Shown here: positions 31,743 through 41,121 of the stretch, piece after piece
Numbering within the stretch: the stretch's first letter is position 1
Layout of the letters: each line of letters starts with the position of its first letter
Assembly: GCA_000507305.1 (NCBI GenBank)
Contig: DF240754.1
Location: 3,986-67,985, forward strand
Direction: 5' to 3'
Length of the DNA stretch: 64,000 nucleotides
Source of the DNA: Breviolum minutum Mf 1.05b.01
Taxonomy: Eukaryota; Sar; Dinophyceae; Suessiales; Symbiodiniaceae
Notes under the pieces: model-generated
What the model saw: the letters and a program-made list of their open reading frames with translations, nothing else
Databases searched by the model: none
Told to the model about the DNA's origin: nothing
Made by a program: the position numbers and the translations under genes

Positions 31743-32150
31743 CTGGGTTTTACTTCCAAGGCCTCCACCCGTTGTAGGCCGGGTCCCGTTGGTGTGGGTT
31801 TTTCCATGTTCCATGGGCCCGATACCATTCCGGAGGAGCCTTCGGAGGCTGATCTGACCGATACGGAGTTTTTTGCGCGTCCGAGCCGAAGAAAGCACAC
31901 GTTGCAGGCACCGGACCTTTTTTTTTTTACACCCCCACAAGGTGGGCCCCTAGCACTAGCAGTTATAAATGGAGTTATAACCCCTATAAATGAAACCCAG
32001 TTATAACTGGTAGGGGGCCCACCTTGCAAAGTTTAACATAGCCCTGAAAAATGGTGGTTGGAAGAATACTTTCCTATTGGGAAAGTAACTTTTCAGTGGC
32101 GAGCTGTTAAACTTCAGGGGTGTAATCTGGAATGTCCATCCTAACTTTTC
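31743..32150 (+). CDS. exon followed by nested insertions
   Basis: Frame reads ASTRCRPGPVGVGFSMFH then GPDTIPEEPSEADLTDTE and FFARPSRRKHTLQAPD. It then runs into an E element (31930-32122). Removing that with one TA gives APDLFFFNLECPS and a stop at 32150-32152. Acidic then basic linker; function unknown. Confidence 0.55.
31930..32122. mobile_element. E/C-type element carrying a nested family B element
   Basis: Outer ends CACCCC...AAGTTTAACAT and AGCTGTTAAACTTCAGGGGTG, TA at both flanks. The B copy sits within the left terminal repeat and is bordered by CA on both sides, so the left end is restored exactly by removing B and one CA. Confidence 0.85.
31938..32026. mobile_element. family B element nested in an E/C element, CA duplication
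   Basis: CAAGGTGGGCCCCTAGCAC to GTAGGGGGCCCACCTTG, 89 bp. CA precedes (31936) and follows (32027). Confidence 0.88.
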
Positions 32151-32304
32151 CCCCCAGAAATCTAAGAATTTTCATAGCAGCCAAAATTTCCCATGGTTTT
32201 AATAAGCCGGAGGAAACCACATTTTTTTTCCAAAAAAAACATCATTTTGGGTCTCCAGCCGGTAGGTTTTCGGGGAGATTTCTTAATCAAAAACCTTTTT
32301 TCAG

Positions 32305-32364
32305 AAGGGCCTTATGGAGGGAGGGATCGTCATGTGGCGAAGAACCCCTGATCCAGAGGCCTAG
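32305..32364 (+). CDS. short possible terminal exon
   Basis: After CTTTTTTCAG reads KGLMEGGIVMWRRTPDPEA, stop at 32362. A second open frame exists. Low confidence. Confidence 0.3.
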   Translation, partial: KGLMEGGIVMWRRTPDPEA

Positions 32365-32768
32365 CTATGGCCGCGTAGTTAGGAGGGTCATGTCCAAAAA
32401 TCTCTGTTGTGGAAGACGTGACCCATGCTGGGCATGTGGATGAATGTGAAAAATCTTAGGGAATTCCATGCTGCACACCTTTGATGACAATCCCGGTAGC
32501 AATTCCTGAAGTTTGCCCCGAAATCTTTCTGAATCTCTGTTGGCTTTGAAAAATGTTGGCGCCTTCCACCGTGTCTTTTGCTTGATTCTTTTGAAGGGGA
32601 TTTGCCGGAAAACCTAAGAGTTTTGCATCCCTTGCAGGTTGACAACCTTCAATCTTTATAGCAAAGTCTTGTGTTGTGATGAATCCCATCCCGGTGAACG
32701 ACTCGATTTCTGCGGGTTTATTTGGAGTTCGAACGCAGGTCACACGCACTTTCCACTTTCAACTGATA
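32365..32768. other. no gene seen
   Basis: Mixed composition without paired termini or a supported exon. Confidence 0.35.
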
Positions 32769-32914
32769 CAAGATGGGCCCCGGACAGCAGTTATAAATGG
32801 AGTTATGGGGCCCCTATAAATGGCCTTCTAAATAAATGGCTAACTGTTCTTATGTCACCCTAGTTATAGGAATTATTTCAACCCAGTTATAACTGGATCC
32901 GGGGGCCCATCTTG
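32769..32914. mobile_element. family B element
   Basis: CAAGATGGGCCCCGGACAG to GATCCGGGGGCCCATCTTG, TA at 32767 and 32915. It belongs to a GGATCC/GGACAG subtype shared with 43856 and 50728. Confidence 0.85.
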
Positions 32915-33460
32915 TACCTAAGCAAAGTTTATGGGTGCTTCTACTTGAAGGGCCACCCCATTTTTAAGTAGTTAGGGTTACCCCTCCATGGAAAGGGACT
33001 AGTTTGCAGGTCTTGGGAACTCCGGAGCACCCGTAGTTGTTACTAACTGGGCTGATTCTCCGAGTAGCTACCTTATTCATCCTTCTTCAGGGTTAGTTTA
33101 AAAAAACCCAAAGATTCATGGCCCATCAACGCGATTCCTATCAAAACCATCCCCATGCCATGCCGTTGGACTAAACATTTGCACAAGGGAGCACATGTTT
33201 TTTTTTCCAGAGCCTCAGCAAAAAAAAGCCTTATTCACCTTCTTATCATGTTTAGAGTTATGTTTCGGCTGGTTGCATCATTTCATGGGCATAGAATACG
33301 TCTATAGATGCCATCTTAGCATGTAGCAGCAATTTTTGAAGAAGGAAAGTTTCCCTCTCAATCTTCGGCTTTCGGAAAATGATTTCTGACATCTGCAACG
33401 TGTGCCCAAATACCAGTCTCAACTGGGACGATATTTCACTCCTATAACTAGCCATTCATA

Positions 33461-33640
33461 CAAGGTGGGCCCCCTACCCGCTATAACTGGGTTGAAATAA
33501 CTCCTATAACTAGGGTGAAATAAGAACAGTTAGCCATTTATTTATAAGGCCATTTATAGGGGTTATAACTCCATTTATAACTGCTAGGGGCCCACCTTGT
33601 AGGGGCCCACCTTGTAGGGGCCCCTATAAGTTATAACCCC
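33461..33640. mobile_element. family B element with repeated right terminus
   Basis: CAAGGTGGGCCCCCTACCC to CTAGGGGCCCACCTTG (33599), TA flanks. The right end GGGGCCCACCTTGTA is then repeated in tandem and followed by GGGGCCCCTATAAG, as if the terminus had been duplicated. Confidence 0.8.
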
Positions 33641-33696
33641 CCCGATTTTTTCACTGGTTTGTTGGGCCCACCTTATGCCAACTGCAAGACTGCAAG

Positions 33697-33962
33697 GACT
33701 GGGTCCTTCAGACGCCACCTACCATGGCACCATCACTGATGGCTCGATTGACGGGCTTCCAGGATGGGACGGAGTTGATGGATACCCAAGAAACCCTACT
33801 GTTGATGCTTCAGAAATCCAGCAATCACCCAGTTGATATGGTAAATATTCCATTTTTTACAAGGTGTCAAAAACCATCCCAGGTGTTTTTTTTGCGCCGG
33901 ATTTCTGAATTCCATCAACAGTAGGTGCTCATTTCCTGGAGAAAATTCGAGTGATACATTGA
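33697..33962 (+). CDS. exon interrupted by a family D element
   Basis: Frame reads DWVLQTPPTMAPSLMARL then TGFQDGTELMDTQET, cut after CCCTA by the D element. Exact removal with one TA gives MDTQETLGAHFLEKIRVI and a stop at 33960. The element plus TA is 125 nt, so reading through it would shift the frame. Protein unknown. Confidence 0.65.
33799..33921. mobile_element. family D introner-like element
   Basis: CTGTTGATGCTTCAGAAATCC and GGATTTCTGAATTCCATCAACAG are inverse, TA at 33797 and 33922. Interior CAATCACCCAGTTGATATGG. Confidence 0.88.
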
Positions 33963-34301
33963 AAAATGTAGGTTCGTCAGACATCATGTTGAAAATATAA
34001 CCATCAGACCACTCCTCCGGTGCAAATCTTCGACATAAACCTGCAGATTTTCTATCACAAAAAAGACTTGATTTGAATGGAACCAAAAATCCTTTCCTTG
34101 GATTTCTGAGGCGTTGGTATATCTGAACTTGACCACTTCATGCATTTGACATTCTTGTTTTTGCAGTTTTTGGGGTCCGCCATTTTTTTTGGATCACACG
34201 ATGATCACTTTTTGAAAGAAGACGTTTATCTTCACCCTGTTTTTTTGTTTGAAGAAGACATCCGCTGTTTTTTGTGAAGGGTCGCTTCAAAAAGGGGGGT
34301 A
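33963..34301. other. no gene seen
   Basis: AT-rich; no paired termini or exon supported. Confidence 0.35.
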
Positions 34302-34444
34302 CTTGGAGGATCATCCCCAGTTAGCAAGTGCTTAGCAAGCCCCATTTATAAGACATTTAGCCCATTTGGAAGGGGAAGAACCCTACTTAGGGGACCTACT
34401 AACCATTGTTATTAACCACTTACTAACTGGGATGATCCTCCAAG
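34302..34444. mobile_element. family A introner-like element
   Basis: CTTGGAGGATCATCCCC and GGGATGATCCTCCAAG ends, TA at 34300 and 34445. Inside are the family words TAGCAAGCCCCATTTATAAG and AACCATTGTTATTAACCACT. The right border CAAGTAG then leads into an exon. Confidence 0.9.
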
Positions 34445-34446
34445 TA

Positions 34447-34716
34447 GAGGGGTGTGTTTTCGCAACGGGAGTGTGACAGGACGACGGTCGAAGCTCTTCT
34501 CGCAACAGAGCACGAGCGAACACGCTTCCAACACCCAGGCGGTGGAGCGAAAAAGATATTTTTTCGGTGGTGGTTTCAAATATTTTTTATTTTCACCCCA
34601 TTTGGGGAAGATTCCCATTTTGACTAATATTTTTCAAATGGGTTGAAACCCCCAACTAGTATTTTTTCGGTGGATGGTCATCACTGATCACGAAAACGGA
34701 ATTTAAAAAAAACAAG
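34447..34716 (+). CDS. exon interrupted by a family H element
   Basis: Two frames are open after the A element. One reads SQRECDRTTVEALLATEH then ERTRFQHPGGGAKK, the other NGSVTGRRSKLFSQQSTS. Removing the H element (34571-34659) with one 14-base duplication keeps both open: KKIFFRWMVITDHENGI with a stop, or FFGGWSSLITKTEFKKNK up to a GTATGT donor at 34717. Confidence 0.55.
34571..34659. mobile_element. family H element with 14 bp duplication
   Basis: Flanked by TATTTTTTCGGTGG at 34557-34570 and 34660-34673. Element runs from TGGTTTCAAATATTTTTTAT to GAAACCCCCAACTAG. Confidence 0.82.
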
Positions 34717-34869
34717 GTATGTGTTTTTGTTGTTGTTACCGCGAAGGGTATCATCAAACATTCACTTTTGACGTTAAAAAAGATGGGCCGCGACCTGATG
34801 GGGTTTCAAGAGATTTTTGTTTTCAGCCACCGGAGTCATTTCCGAGTCATTGGATCTAAGAAAACTCGA

Positions 34870-34975
34870 ACATACACCTGGAACATACCCCAATAGCCTA
34901 AATTACTGTAGCTGTTTATGAATGAAATCCTTTCATATTTGTATTTTGGGGTACCTGGGGTATGTTCCAGGGGTC
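34870..34975. repeat. inverted repeat with CTGGAACATACCCC arms
   Basis: ACACCTGGAACATACCCC and GGGGTATGTTCCAGGGGT are inverse, with an AT-rich centre. Only this copy was seen. Confidence 0.6.
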
Positions 34976-35114
34976 TGTTGGAATTTTCTTAGATTGGAAG
35001 CACTTTTGAGATTCGAAGTCGGCATTTTTGAGATTTTCAGCCATTTACAAAAGGAACGTCGAAACCACGCAGCAACATAACGTCTCCACGCAGATGCACT
35101 GAAAGACAAAGGTT

Positions 35115-35515
35115 TTTTCCCCAACAGCAATAGCTTTGGGGTCTTAAGCCATAGTACTTGGAGGATCATCCCAGGTCCCAGTCAGTAAGTGGATAATAAC
35201 CATGGTTAGTAAGTCCCCTAAGTAGGGTTATTCCCCTTCCAAATGGGCTAAATGGCTTATAAATGGGGCTTACGAACCACTTACTAACTGGGATGATCCT
35301 CCAAGTAAAGGTTTCGGGGCAGACTTGCTTTCGGACTCTTGGACTGGTTCTCTGGGGTTTTCGACCCGCCAACCGGGTTGCTAAACGGTTCTGCGGAAGG
35401 TTCCAGCAAGGTCACCAAGGTTCCACCAAGGTTGCGCAAGTTTCGTGATCCCTCTGGTCTTCTGGGGCAGATCCGTTTTGGGGTGCCAGAAGGTTCGGAG
35501 GAAGGTTTCCTCATC
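35115..35515 (+). CDS. exon copy with family A insertion, tandem paralogue of 35575-35852
   Basis: After CCCCAACAG the sequence GCAATAGCTTTGGGGTCTT AAGCCATAG leads to the A element, then continues AAGGTTTCGGGGCAG. The downstream paralogue has the same junction without the element. In the paralogue frame this copy has a TAA before the insertion. The right part stays open with DWFSGVFDPPTGLLNGSA and RLRKFRDPSGLLGQIRFG. Confidence 0.5.
35157..35305. mobile_element. family A element with an empty-site paralogue
   Basis: CTTGGAGGATCATCCCAGG to TAACTGGGATGATCCTCCAAG, TA at 35155 and 35306. The flanks AGCCATAG and AAGGTTTCGGGGCA are found joined through a single TA at 35597-35619. Confidence 0.93.
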
Positions 35516-35574
35516 ACTTCTTTAAACTTGTCTCTTAGTTCCTCAACTCTTTTTTTTCGCATTTTCCCCCCCAA

Positions 35575-35852
35575 CAGCGTTCGATTTGAAATCTTCAGCC
35601 ATAGTAAAGGTCTCGGGGCAAAATGACACGTTTGTCTTCTTGGGTTCTTTGCAGCAAATGGCTTTCGCCTCCCAAAAGGTTCTTTGCAGTGTTCCCCAAA
35701 CAGCTCTTTACATTGGTCTTACCGTCTCCTGCGGTTTTTTTTTGGGGGGAAATGACTGTTGCTTCAGAAAAGGTTCTGTGGAGGCTTCCGCCAACTGTGC
35801 TTTACATTTCTCCCCCAATCTCCTCCCGGGTCAAAGTTGTGTGAATTGTTGA
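35575..35852 (+). CDS. exon with the uninterrupted junction
   Basis: After CCCCCAACAG the frame reads FDLKSSAIVKVSGQNDTF then VFLGSLQQMAFASQKVLC, TALYIGLTVSCGFFLGGN and ASANCALHF, stop at 35850. The codons SAIVKVSG cover the site filled by an A element upstream. Mildly hydrophobic, cysteine-rich; family unknown. Confidence 0.55.
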
Positions 35853-36421
35853 CATGTCTCACCCATGCAAATCCAGTGTCCGCAGAAAACGACCAAATCA
35901 TCTCGTTGCTGTTGGGGTATTCTTTGGGCTTATCTTTTTTTTGGCTTCATTTTCCTGATCTGAAGCAAACTCCACATGTGAATAGGCCAGTGATGCCTCC
36001 TAGTGATTCCTCTCTCTCTCTCTCTCTGAATTTTTTGTATAGTAGATTCCCATTTTATGCCCACTATTCTCCTCTGTGATATTTCTTTCATTCTACAACT
36101 AAAGGCACCATGAAACAACGGGATTCCCATGTGTTGTCCCGTCTATATTTATATGTATATATCAGTCAGATCTGACACCCTTTTTTCCTACAGCGGAACA
36201 TAGTTGTTCCGCTTGAAACCACGGAGTTTTTTTTTCACGTGTCATGTGCCGATTCGTGTTTGACAGCAACGCCAAGCAATATATAAGAATCTAAGGGTAC
36301 CCCATTTCCCCCCCAAGAAATAAGGCCCTTTCTTAGGCCCCCAAAAAAAGGGCTAAGTTAAGCCCCCCCAAAAAAGGCCTTCTTTCCTGTGGGGATTTTG
36401 TGGCATTTACCAACCACAAAA
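35853..36421. other. unassigned, with a K-like inverted repeat
   Basis: 36305-36390 contains CCCCCCAAGAAATAAGGCCC and GGGCTAAGTTAAGCCCCCC words related to families J and K. (CT)n at 36008-36027. Confidence 0.45.
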
Positions 36422-36525
36422 GGACTGAAGAGATGCCAAAGAAACAGCTCACCTTCGTGAATTTATCCATGGAAGAGCTTGCGAGTGCGATTCAAGAGGA
36501 GGAGACTGTCCTGACTGTCCTGGTT
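36422..36525 (+). CDS. exon with possible initiator Met
   Basis: Reads TEEMPKKQLTFVNLSMEE then LASAIQEEETVLTVL, followed by GTTGGTTGG as possible donor at 36522. ATG at 36434 has a purine at -3. Helical acidic content; family not recognised. Confidence 0.6.
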
Positions 36526-36963
36526 GGTTGGGGAGGTTTGTGTGATCTTCTTTTGCTGGTGGAAGTTTACCAAGGGTGATCTTTTTGTTGTTGTGTGTTG
36601 TTTGCAAAGGGTGATCTTCATTTTTGAAAAAAAAATAGTCCACAGGGTTTCTGGAAGATGTGAAGTAAGGTTAAGCAATGCTGATTTGTCTTGGTTCATT
36701 TCACTCATGGGTGGTACTAAAGACATTTTTTTTGAATTTCATTGCAGTTCAAGTCATCACTTCCCAACCAGCACACCACCACCAAACTTTACCGGAGCAA
36801 TGAAAACAGGGCCCCTAGTTGTTTAGGCCATAGGCCGTGGATCAAGAACTACACAGTTAAATTGGAGATTATCACAAAAACCATGAAATAAGGATCCCTT
36901 TTACTTAAACAACCAGGATTCGAATGGATTTCTTTCCGGGTTTTTTCCGGGTTTTTTTGGACC

Positions 36964-37089
36964 ATGGCTCACCTCAACCGGCTTCAGGAGCCGGTGCTGG
37001 ACTGGATGCCCGAATTTTGGGATCTTGTGTTGACGTTGCCTGTGCCTCCAGCATGCAAAACCTTGGCATTGAGGTGCGGCGGTGGGTAG
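36964..37089 (+). CDS. exon of unknown protein
   Basis: From ATG 36964: MAHLNRLQEPVLDWMPEF then WDLVLTLPVPPACKTLAL and RCGGG, stop at 37087. A second long frame overlaps, but this one has the better residue mix. The frame is open upstream too, so the ATG may be internal. Confidence 0.5.
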   Translation: MAHLNRLQEPVLDWMPEFWDLVLTLPVPPACKTLALRCGGG

Positions 37090-37263
37090 TTGGAATCTGG
37101 AGGTTTCTATTGGCGACCGGTTCGCCCCCAAGGGGATTTTCCATGATATTGTTCCGATCCCAAAGTCAGTCAGAGCTGGTTTCTTGAAGCCCAGAATCCT
37201 CAAAAATCACGAGGTTAGTTTGATGATGAGGTTGATTCTTTTGCTTTGGATGTTGGTTTTCAG

Positions 37264-37345
37264 GCATTTTCATGTATTTCGGCTTGAAGATCCGCCGCCA
37301 TCATTGGCGAACTTTCAAGGAAATTCCAACCAGCCTTTTAAATCC
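37264..37345 (+). CDS. exon of basic protein
   Basis: After GGTTTTCAG the frame reads IFMYFGLKIRRHHWRTFK then EIPTSLLNPL and enters a C element. An alternative frame (FHVFRLEDPPPSLANFQG) is also open. Confidence 0.45.
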
Positions 37346-37346
37346 A

Positions 37347-37600
37347 CTCCCTGAAACGAACAGCAAAGAAGAAAGGCTCTGAAACAGGGCCGAAATGGGG
37401 GGTTTCCATAAAAGAAACTCCCCAAGTTTTTACAAGGTGGGCCCCCTACCAGATATAACTTGGGTTATAACTCCTATAGCTAGGGTGAAATCACCCCAGT
37501 TACCTAATTATAAGGCCATCTATAGGGGCCCCATAACTCCATTTATAACTGCTAGGGGCCCACCTTGTAGGGGCAACAAGGCAACAAGCTGTTAGTTTCA
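37347..37600. mobile_element. family C element with a nested family B element
   Basis: CTCCCTGAAACGAACAGCA at the left and AAGCTGTTAGTTTCAG at the right. The B copy 37433-37567 (CAAGGTGGGCCCCCTACCAG to CTAGGGGCCCACCTTG) lies within, with TA on both sides. The C right end is then cut by the family I element at 37602. Confidence 0.82.
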
Positions 37601-37601
37601 G

Positions 37602-37720
37602 CCAGGTGATGACTCGATGACCTGATGACCGATGATCCTTTTCATCCCCAAACGTTGAAGGTCACGATTTCACTCACTCACGGATGCCCAAAAAGGTCAC
37701 GTTATTGCAGAGTTGCCAGA
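37602..37720. mobile_element. family I element abutting a C element
   Basis: CCAGGTGATGACTCGATGACC at the left, TTATTGCAGAGTTGCCAG at the right. A short tandem CTGATGACC/CGATGATCC occurs near the left end. Confidence 0.75.
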
Positions 37721-37752
37721 AGGGGAGCCCGTCTTGCAGTTTTTTAGAAACT

Positions 37753-37857
37753 GGTTGGTGGTTTTGGATAATTTTCTATTTTCACCCCTACAAATTGGAA
37801 ATGATTCAATTTGACTTCAGCATAGTTTTCAAAGGGGTTGGTTCAACCACCAACTTC
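37753..37857. mobile_element. family H element
   Basis: GGTTGGTGGTTTTGGATAATT to GGTTGGTTCAACCACCAAC, interior TATTTTCACCCC. Confidence 0.75.
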
Positions 37858-37886
37858 GAGAATGTTGGATGGGAAATTTTTTGGGT

Positions 37887-38015
37887 CAACCGGATGGCAG
37901 CCTTCAATCATCCAGGCCTCTGGCCCATTGGGTGTCCATCTACAACCGCTGGCAGGCGGCTGTCAAAAGTTGTGGATTTCTACTGGGCATGTGGATGGAA
38001 TGTCAAGACGTGTAA
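37887..38015 (+). CDS. exon of unknown protein
   Basis: Reads QPDGSLQSSRPLAHWVSI then YNRWQAAVKSCGFLLGMW and MECQDV, stop at 38013. Two overlapping frames are longer but less protein-like. A 19-base direct repeat (GGCTTATGGTTTGATTGAC) follows at 38086-38132. Confidence 0.5.
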   Translation, partial: QPDGSLQSSRPLAHWVSIYNRWQAAVKSCGFLLGMWMECQDV

Positions 38016-39239
38016 AACAGACGTCGTTGTTTTGAGGGTTCAAGGGGGGCAGACGACTTTTTCTGCAGCAACAATTCGAATTTTGGCTTATGGTTTGATT
38101 GACAAAATTCTGCTTGGCTTATGGTTTGATTGACGATTTCCCAGGAGTGATGCGAAATTCGGACAGGTGTAGTATTTCATATTCTATAGACAAAGTGAAA
38201 GTCGTTTAGCAGATCGTGTTTTGATCTGCTGTAATTAGTGCACAGTTTGGTCCGGCATTGAAGGCAGAAAACCCATGTGAGCATTCCTTGGAGGTAAAGT
38301 CTTGATTTACTGTATATGTCCACCTCTGTAAATATGCATATATATATATGTATAGAATATACACGTTTGTATGTAAACGTATTGCATAGATATATTTACA
38401 AAGACACACACACATGTATATATATATACACACATTTGAAACTCCATTAACATAGCAATTAGAAATTCCATTTTTCATATGTTGCAAATGATTTCTGAGG
38501 GATTTTTCTTCCCCAAACGAGACTCTGCGGCACTCTTTTTGATCGCTCCTCAGGGTATGGGAAATTGGACACCTGGCAAGGCTCCTCAGCACCTTGGGCT
38601 GCACCTTAGCAGGTGGATTTTTTTCCCCTCCCCAACAAAAACCAAGGGAAGTTGAGTTGATTTTGGTTGGTTTTTTTTGGGGAAAAAAAATCTATTCATT
38701 TGTTGAAAAAGCCTTGTTAGTATATTTACCCTGCTTTGTGAAGGATCACTTTTTTTCGTGGAAAGCCGGAAAAAAACGAAACTTCAAAAGTGTTGGAAAG
38801 GGATTACAGCTGGCTGTGATCGTTTTGTGTGGACGGTATGGCTATTCAATGCTCTGTACGGCTTGAGGTTTCAAATCTCAACCACGAATCCCCGCTAAAA
38901 ACACCTAGTTTCAGGTGGTTCTTTAGGGTTTCGGGATTTCATGCCGTAGTACTGGAAACCAGCAGATTTGTGGAATTTGGGTTTGAAAGATGATTTTCAG
39001 AAATTGTCAGCTTAAATTTGAAAGAACGATATGTCTGCCAAAAATGGTGATTCTGCCCCAAAAAGAAAGAAACCCGTCATGGAAAAGCTTTGTTTTCACT
39101 TTCATTAGGGGGGCCGATTGAGTTTAGGCCAGCGATACGTTGCTGTTGACTAAAATGAATAGGGTCGTTTTGACCCACCCAAAAGTGAGAAGGAGGATAC
39201 ATGAGATAGTGTACGGATTCTGTTGAAGACAAAAGAAAT
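38016..39239. other. no firm gene
   Basis: TATATA-rich tract at 38335-38440. 38443-38490 is an F-type left half (CTCCATTAACATAGCAATT). A frame at 38600-38866 is open but T- and A-rich. Confidence 0.35.
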
Positions 39240-39349
39240 GTATATCTGGGTAAATTATACCGATTGGCTCCAAATGATGGTGATTGCAAGGGAATCCCAC
39301 CAAATCATTCAGGTTTGGAAATCATAGTACTTTGCCCAGATATACACGG
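39240..39349. mobile_element. family Q inverted-repeat element
   Basis: TATATCTGGGTAAATTATAC and AGTACTTTGCCCAGATATA ends; interior GCAAGGGAATCCCACCAAATC. Confidence 0.7.
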
Positions 39350-39627
39350 AAACAAAAACCCATTCCTGGAATTAAATTGTTGAGCTGTTCATAGTGATGT
39401 TTAGTTATGAAAGTAAACAACAGAGCAGCCACCAAAACCCTGGTTATTTGCTGCATATAAGGGATGATGCTATCCACTTACTGTATGTAGGGATTGTAAG
39501 AAGCCATGAAATCCGGATCCCTATTAACCAACCAGGATTCAATGGAATGTCACGTACGGTGGGTTTTCAGCACTGCTCATCTCATTGAAAAACGATGCTC
39601 AGCTGAGCCCACTGAGTTGTTCCAGGG

Positions 39628-39747
39628 ATCATTAAATGCCACCTATTTGATGGGATCGAACTTCATGCTAAAATCTATGATAAATGGAGTGATCTCCCCA
39701 ATTTGTAGTGGGATTTGTTGGGGTTCGTGTCATATAATGACCCCTGT
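39628..39747 (+). repeat. family R repeat, copy 4, diverged
   Basis: GGATCATTAAATGCCACC, then GTGATCTCCCCAATTTG and TGTTGGGGTTCGTG in R order, more diverged than the others. Confidence 0.5.
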
Positions 39748-40275
39748 TTTTGGATGAATTGACTGAATGCTTGGGATGGAATATGCTGGAAAGTAGTTTG
39801 TACAGAGAGAAAAAAAAGCGTCCTTGACACATGTGGGAGGCTGTTTGTCTAGAGTGAATTGCCTTTATTTGGAGGTTGCTGAAGTATTGCAAGTTGATCG
39901 GAAGAATACTTCATCAGAACGCCTTAGCAATTTGGTTGGAAATCACCATTTCCATCCATTAAAAAACCCTAAGACTACAGTAAGATTGATGGTCTAAATC
40001 CCATACCCAGAATAGGATTGTAGATATATACATAAACCCTTTTTCTTAGGACATACGTGGATCCTTAGGGAAATGGTTGTTTAGGGCTCCAGGGTTATAT
40101 CAATTATCAACTATTGACTTTTTTTCTGATATTTTTCATCGCCATTGAACAAACCTTTTAGCTTCTTCTATACCTCTTTTCAGAGGTTTACTTAGCAACT
40201 CAACTTTTTCACCCTTTCCTTCCAAGCGCCCATTTTAAAAACCCGTCGAGGTTCTTCAATGCCTTCGATTTGCAG

Positions 40276-40413
40276 CAAATCTTGTGCATTCCTATGCCGC
40301 GTGTGATGGAATTCGTGAAACTCTTTGATCCAATGGCTTATGCCAAAGCCAATTCCTCTAAAGCGGCCCAAGACCTCGAACGTGCAAGAAACTCAGCATA
40401 TACCTTCAGAATC
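40276..40413 (+). CDS. exon of unknown protein, perhaps part of the EF-hand gene
   Basis: After CGATTTGCAG the frame reads QILCIPMPRVMEFVKLFD then PMAYAKANSSKAAQDLER and ARNSAYTFR. Clear coding composition. It lies 2.4 kb upstream of the EF-hand exon on the same strand; a link is inference only. Confidence 0.6.
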
Positions 40414-40449
40414 GTTTGGCCCTTTTTTTTCATAGGATTTTTTTTTGGG

Positions 40450-40588
40450 TACCACCCCCAATGCCACCAGCCCCCAGAAAATCGGGCCTTAATAAGGGCC
40501 TTATTAGGAGATGATGGTGGTTTAATGATTTAATAATCCCTTAATATAAGGCCTTCGTTTCAGGTTGGTCAGGTGGCATTGGGGGGGT
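40450..40588. mobile_element. family K inverted-repeat element
   Basis: CACCCCCAATGCCACCAGCC and GGTCAGGTGGCATTGGGGG ends. Interior GGGCCTTAATAAGGGCCTTA and AGATGATGGTGGTTTAATG. Relatives at 46.57 and 62.99 kb. Confidence 0.75.
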
Positions 40589-40719
40589 GGGCCCTGGAAA
40601 TTCCCATGATGAAAATTTTCGTGTTTTTTTCTCCAGATTCAAACTGACATGGCTCAATGAAACTGATATATGGCGATAAATGGATGGAAAATTCCACCGC
40701 ATGGATTTTTTTCTGGGTG

Positions 40720-40812
40720 GTGGTTCCAAACATTTTTTATTTTCACCTTCACTTGGGGAAATGATCCAATTTAACCAATATTTGTCAGATGGGTTGGTTC
40801 AACCATCAACTA
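40720..40812. mobile_element. family H element
   Basis: GGGTGGTGGTTCCAAACATT to GGTTGGTTCAACCATCAACTAG. Confidence 0.75.
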
Positions 40813-40986
40813 GTTTTGTTATATGTGAGAAATGTATCTTCTAATGGTTAGTTTTCCAGTGTCATTCGTTTAGATTTCTTGGCTGAGCTGAGGATTCTTG
40901 TTGTTGTTTCGGAGTAAAAAGGATGTGGAAGCGCTTCCAACTTGGTTCATGGCAAACTTGATAAGGTAGAAAAATCTGGGTGCCTG

Positions 40987-41121
40987 CTTGGAGGATCATC
41001 CCAGTTAGTAAGTGGTTCGTAAGCCCCATTTATAAGCCATTTAGCCCATTTGGAAGGGGAATAACCCTACTTAGGGGCCCGATGGTTATTATCCACTTAC
41101 TGACTGGGATGATCCTCCAAG
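40987..41121. mobile_element. family A element with a longer flanking repeat
   Basis: CTTGGAGGATCATCCCAGT to ACTGGGATGATCCTCCAAG. Flanks are GGGTGCCTG and TGGTGCCTC, so GGTGCCT repeats on both sides rather than plain TA. Confidence 0.85.

Noticed and set aside
33461..33640. Rho-independent terminator or riboswitch for the GC-rich hairpins
   Set aside because: The hairpin is one of many copies of a dispersed family in a eukaryotic context.
34646..34660. Helitron end (CTAG) for family H
   Set aside because: No 5' TC end, no AT insertion site, and one copy has a 14 bp duplication, which Helitrons do not make.
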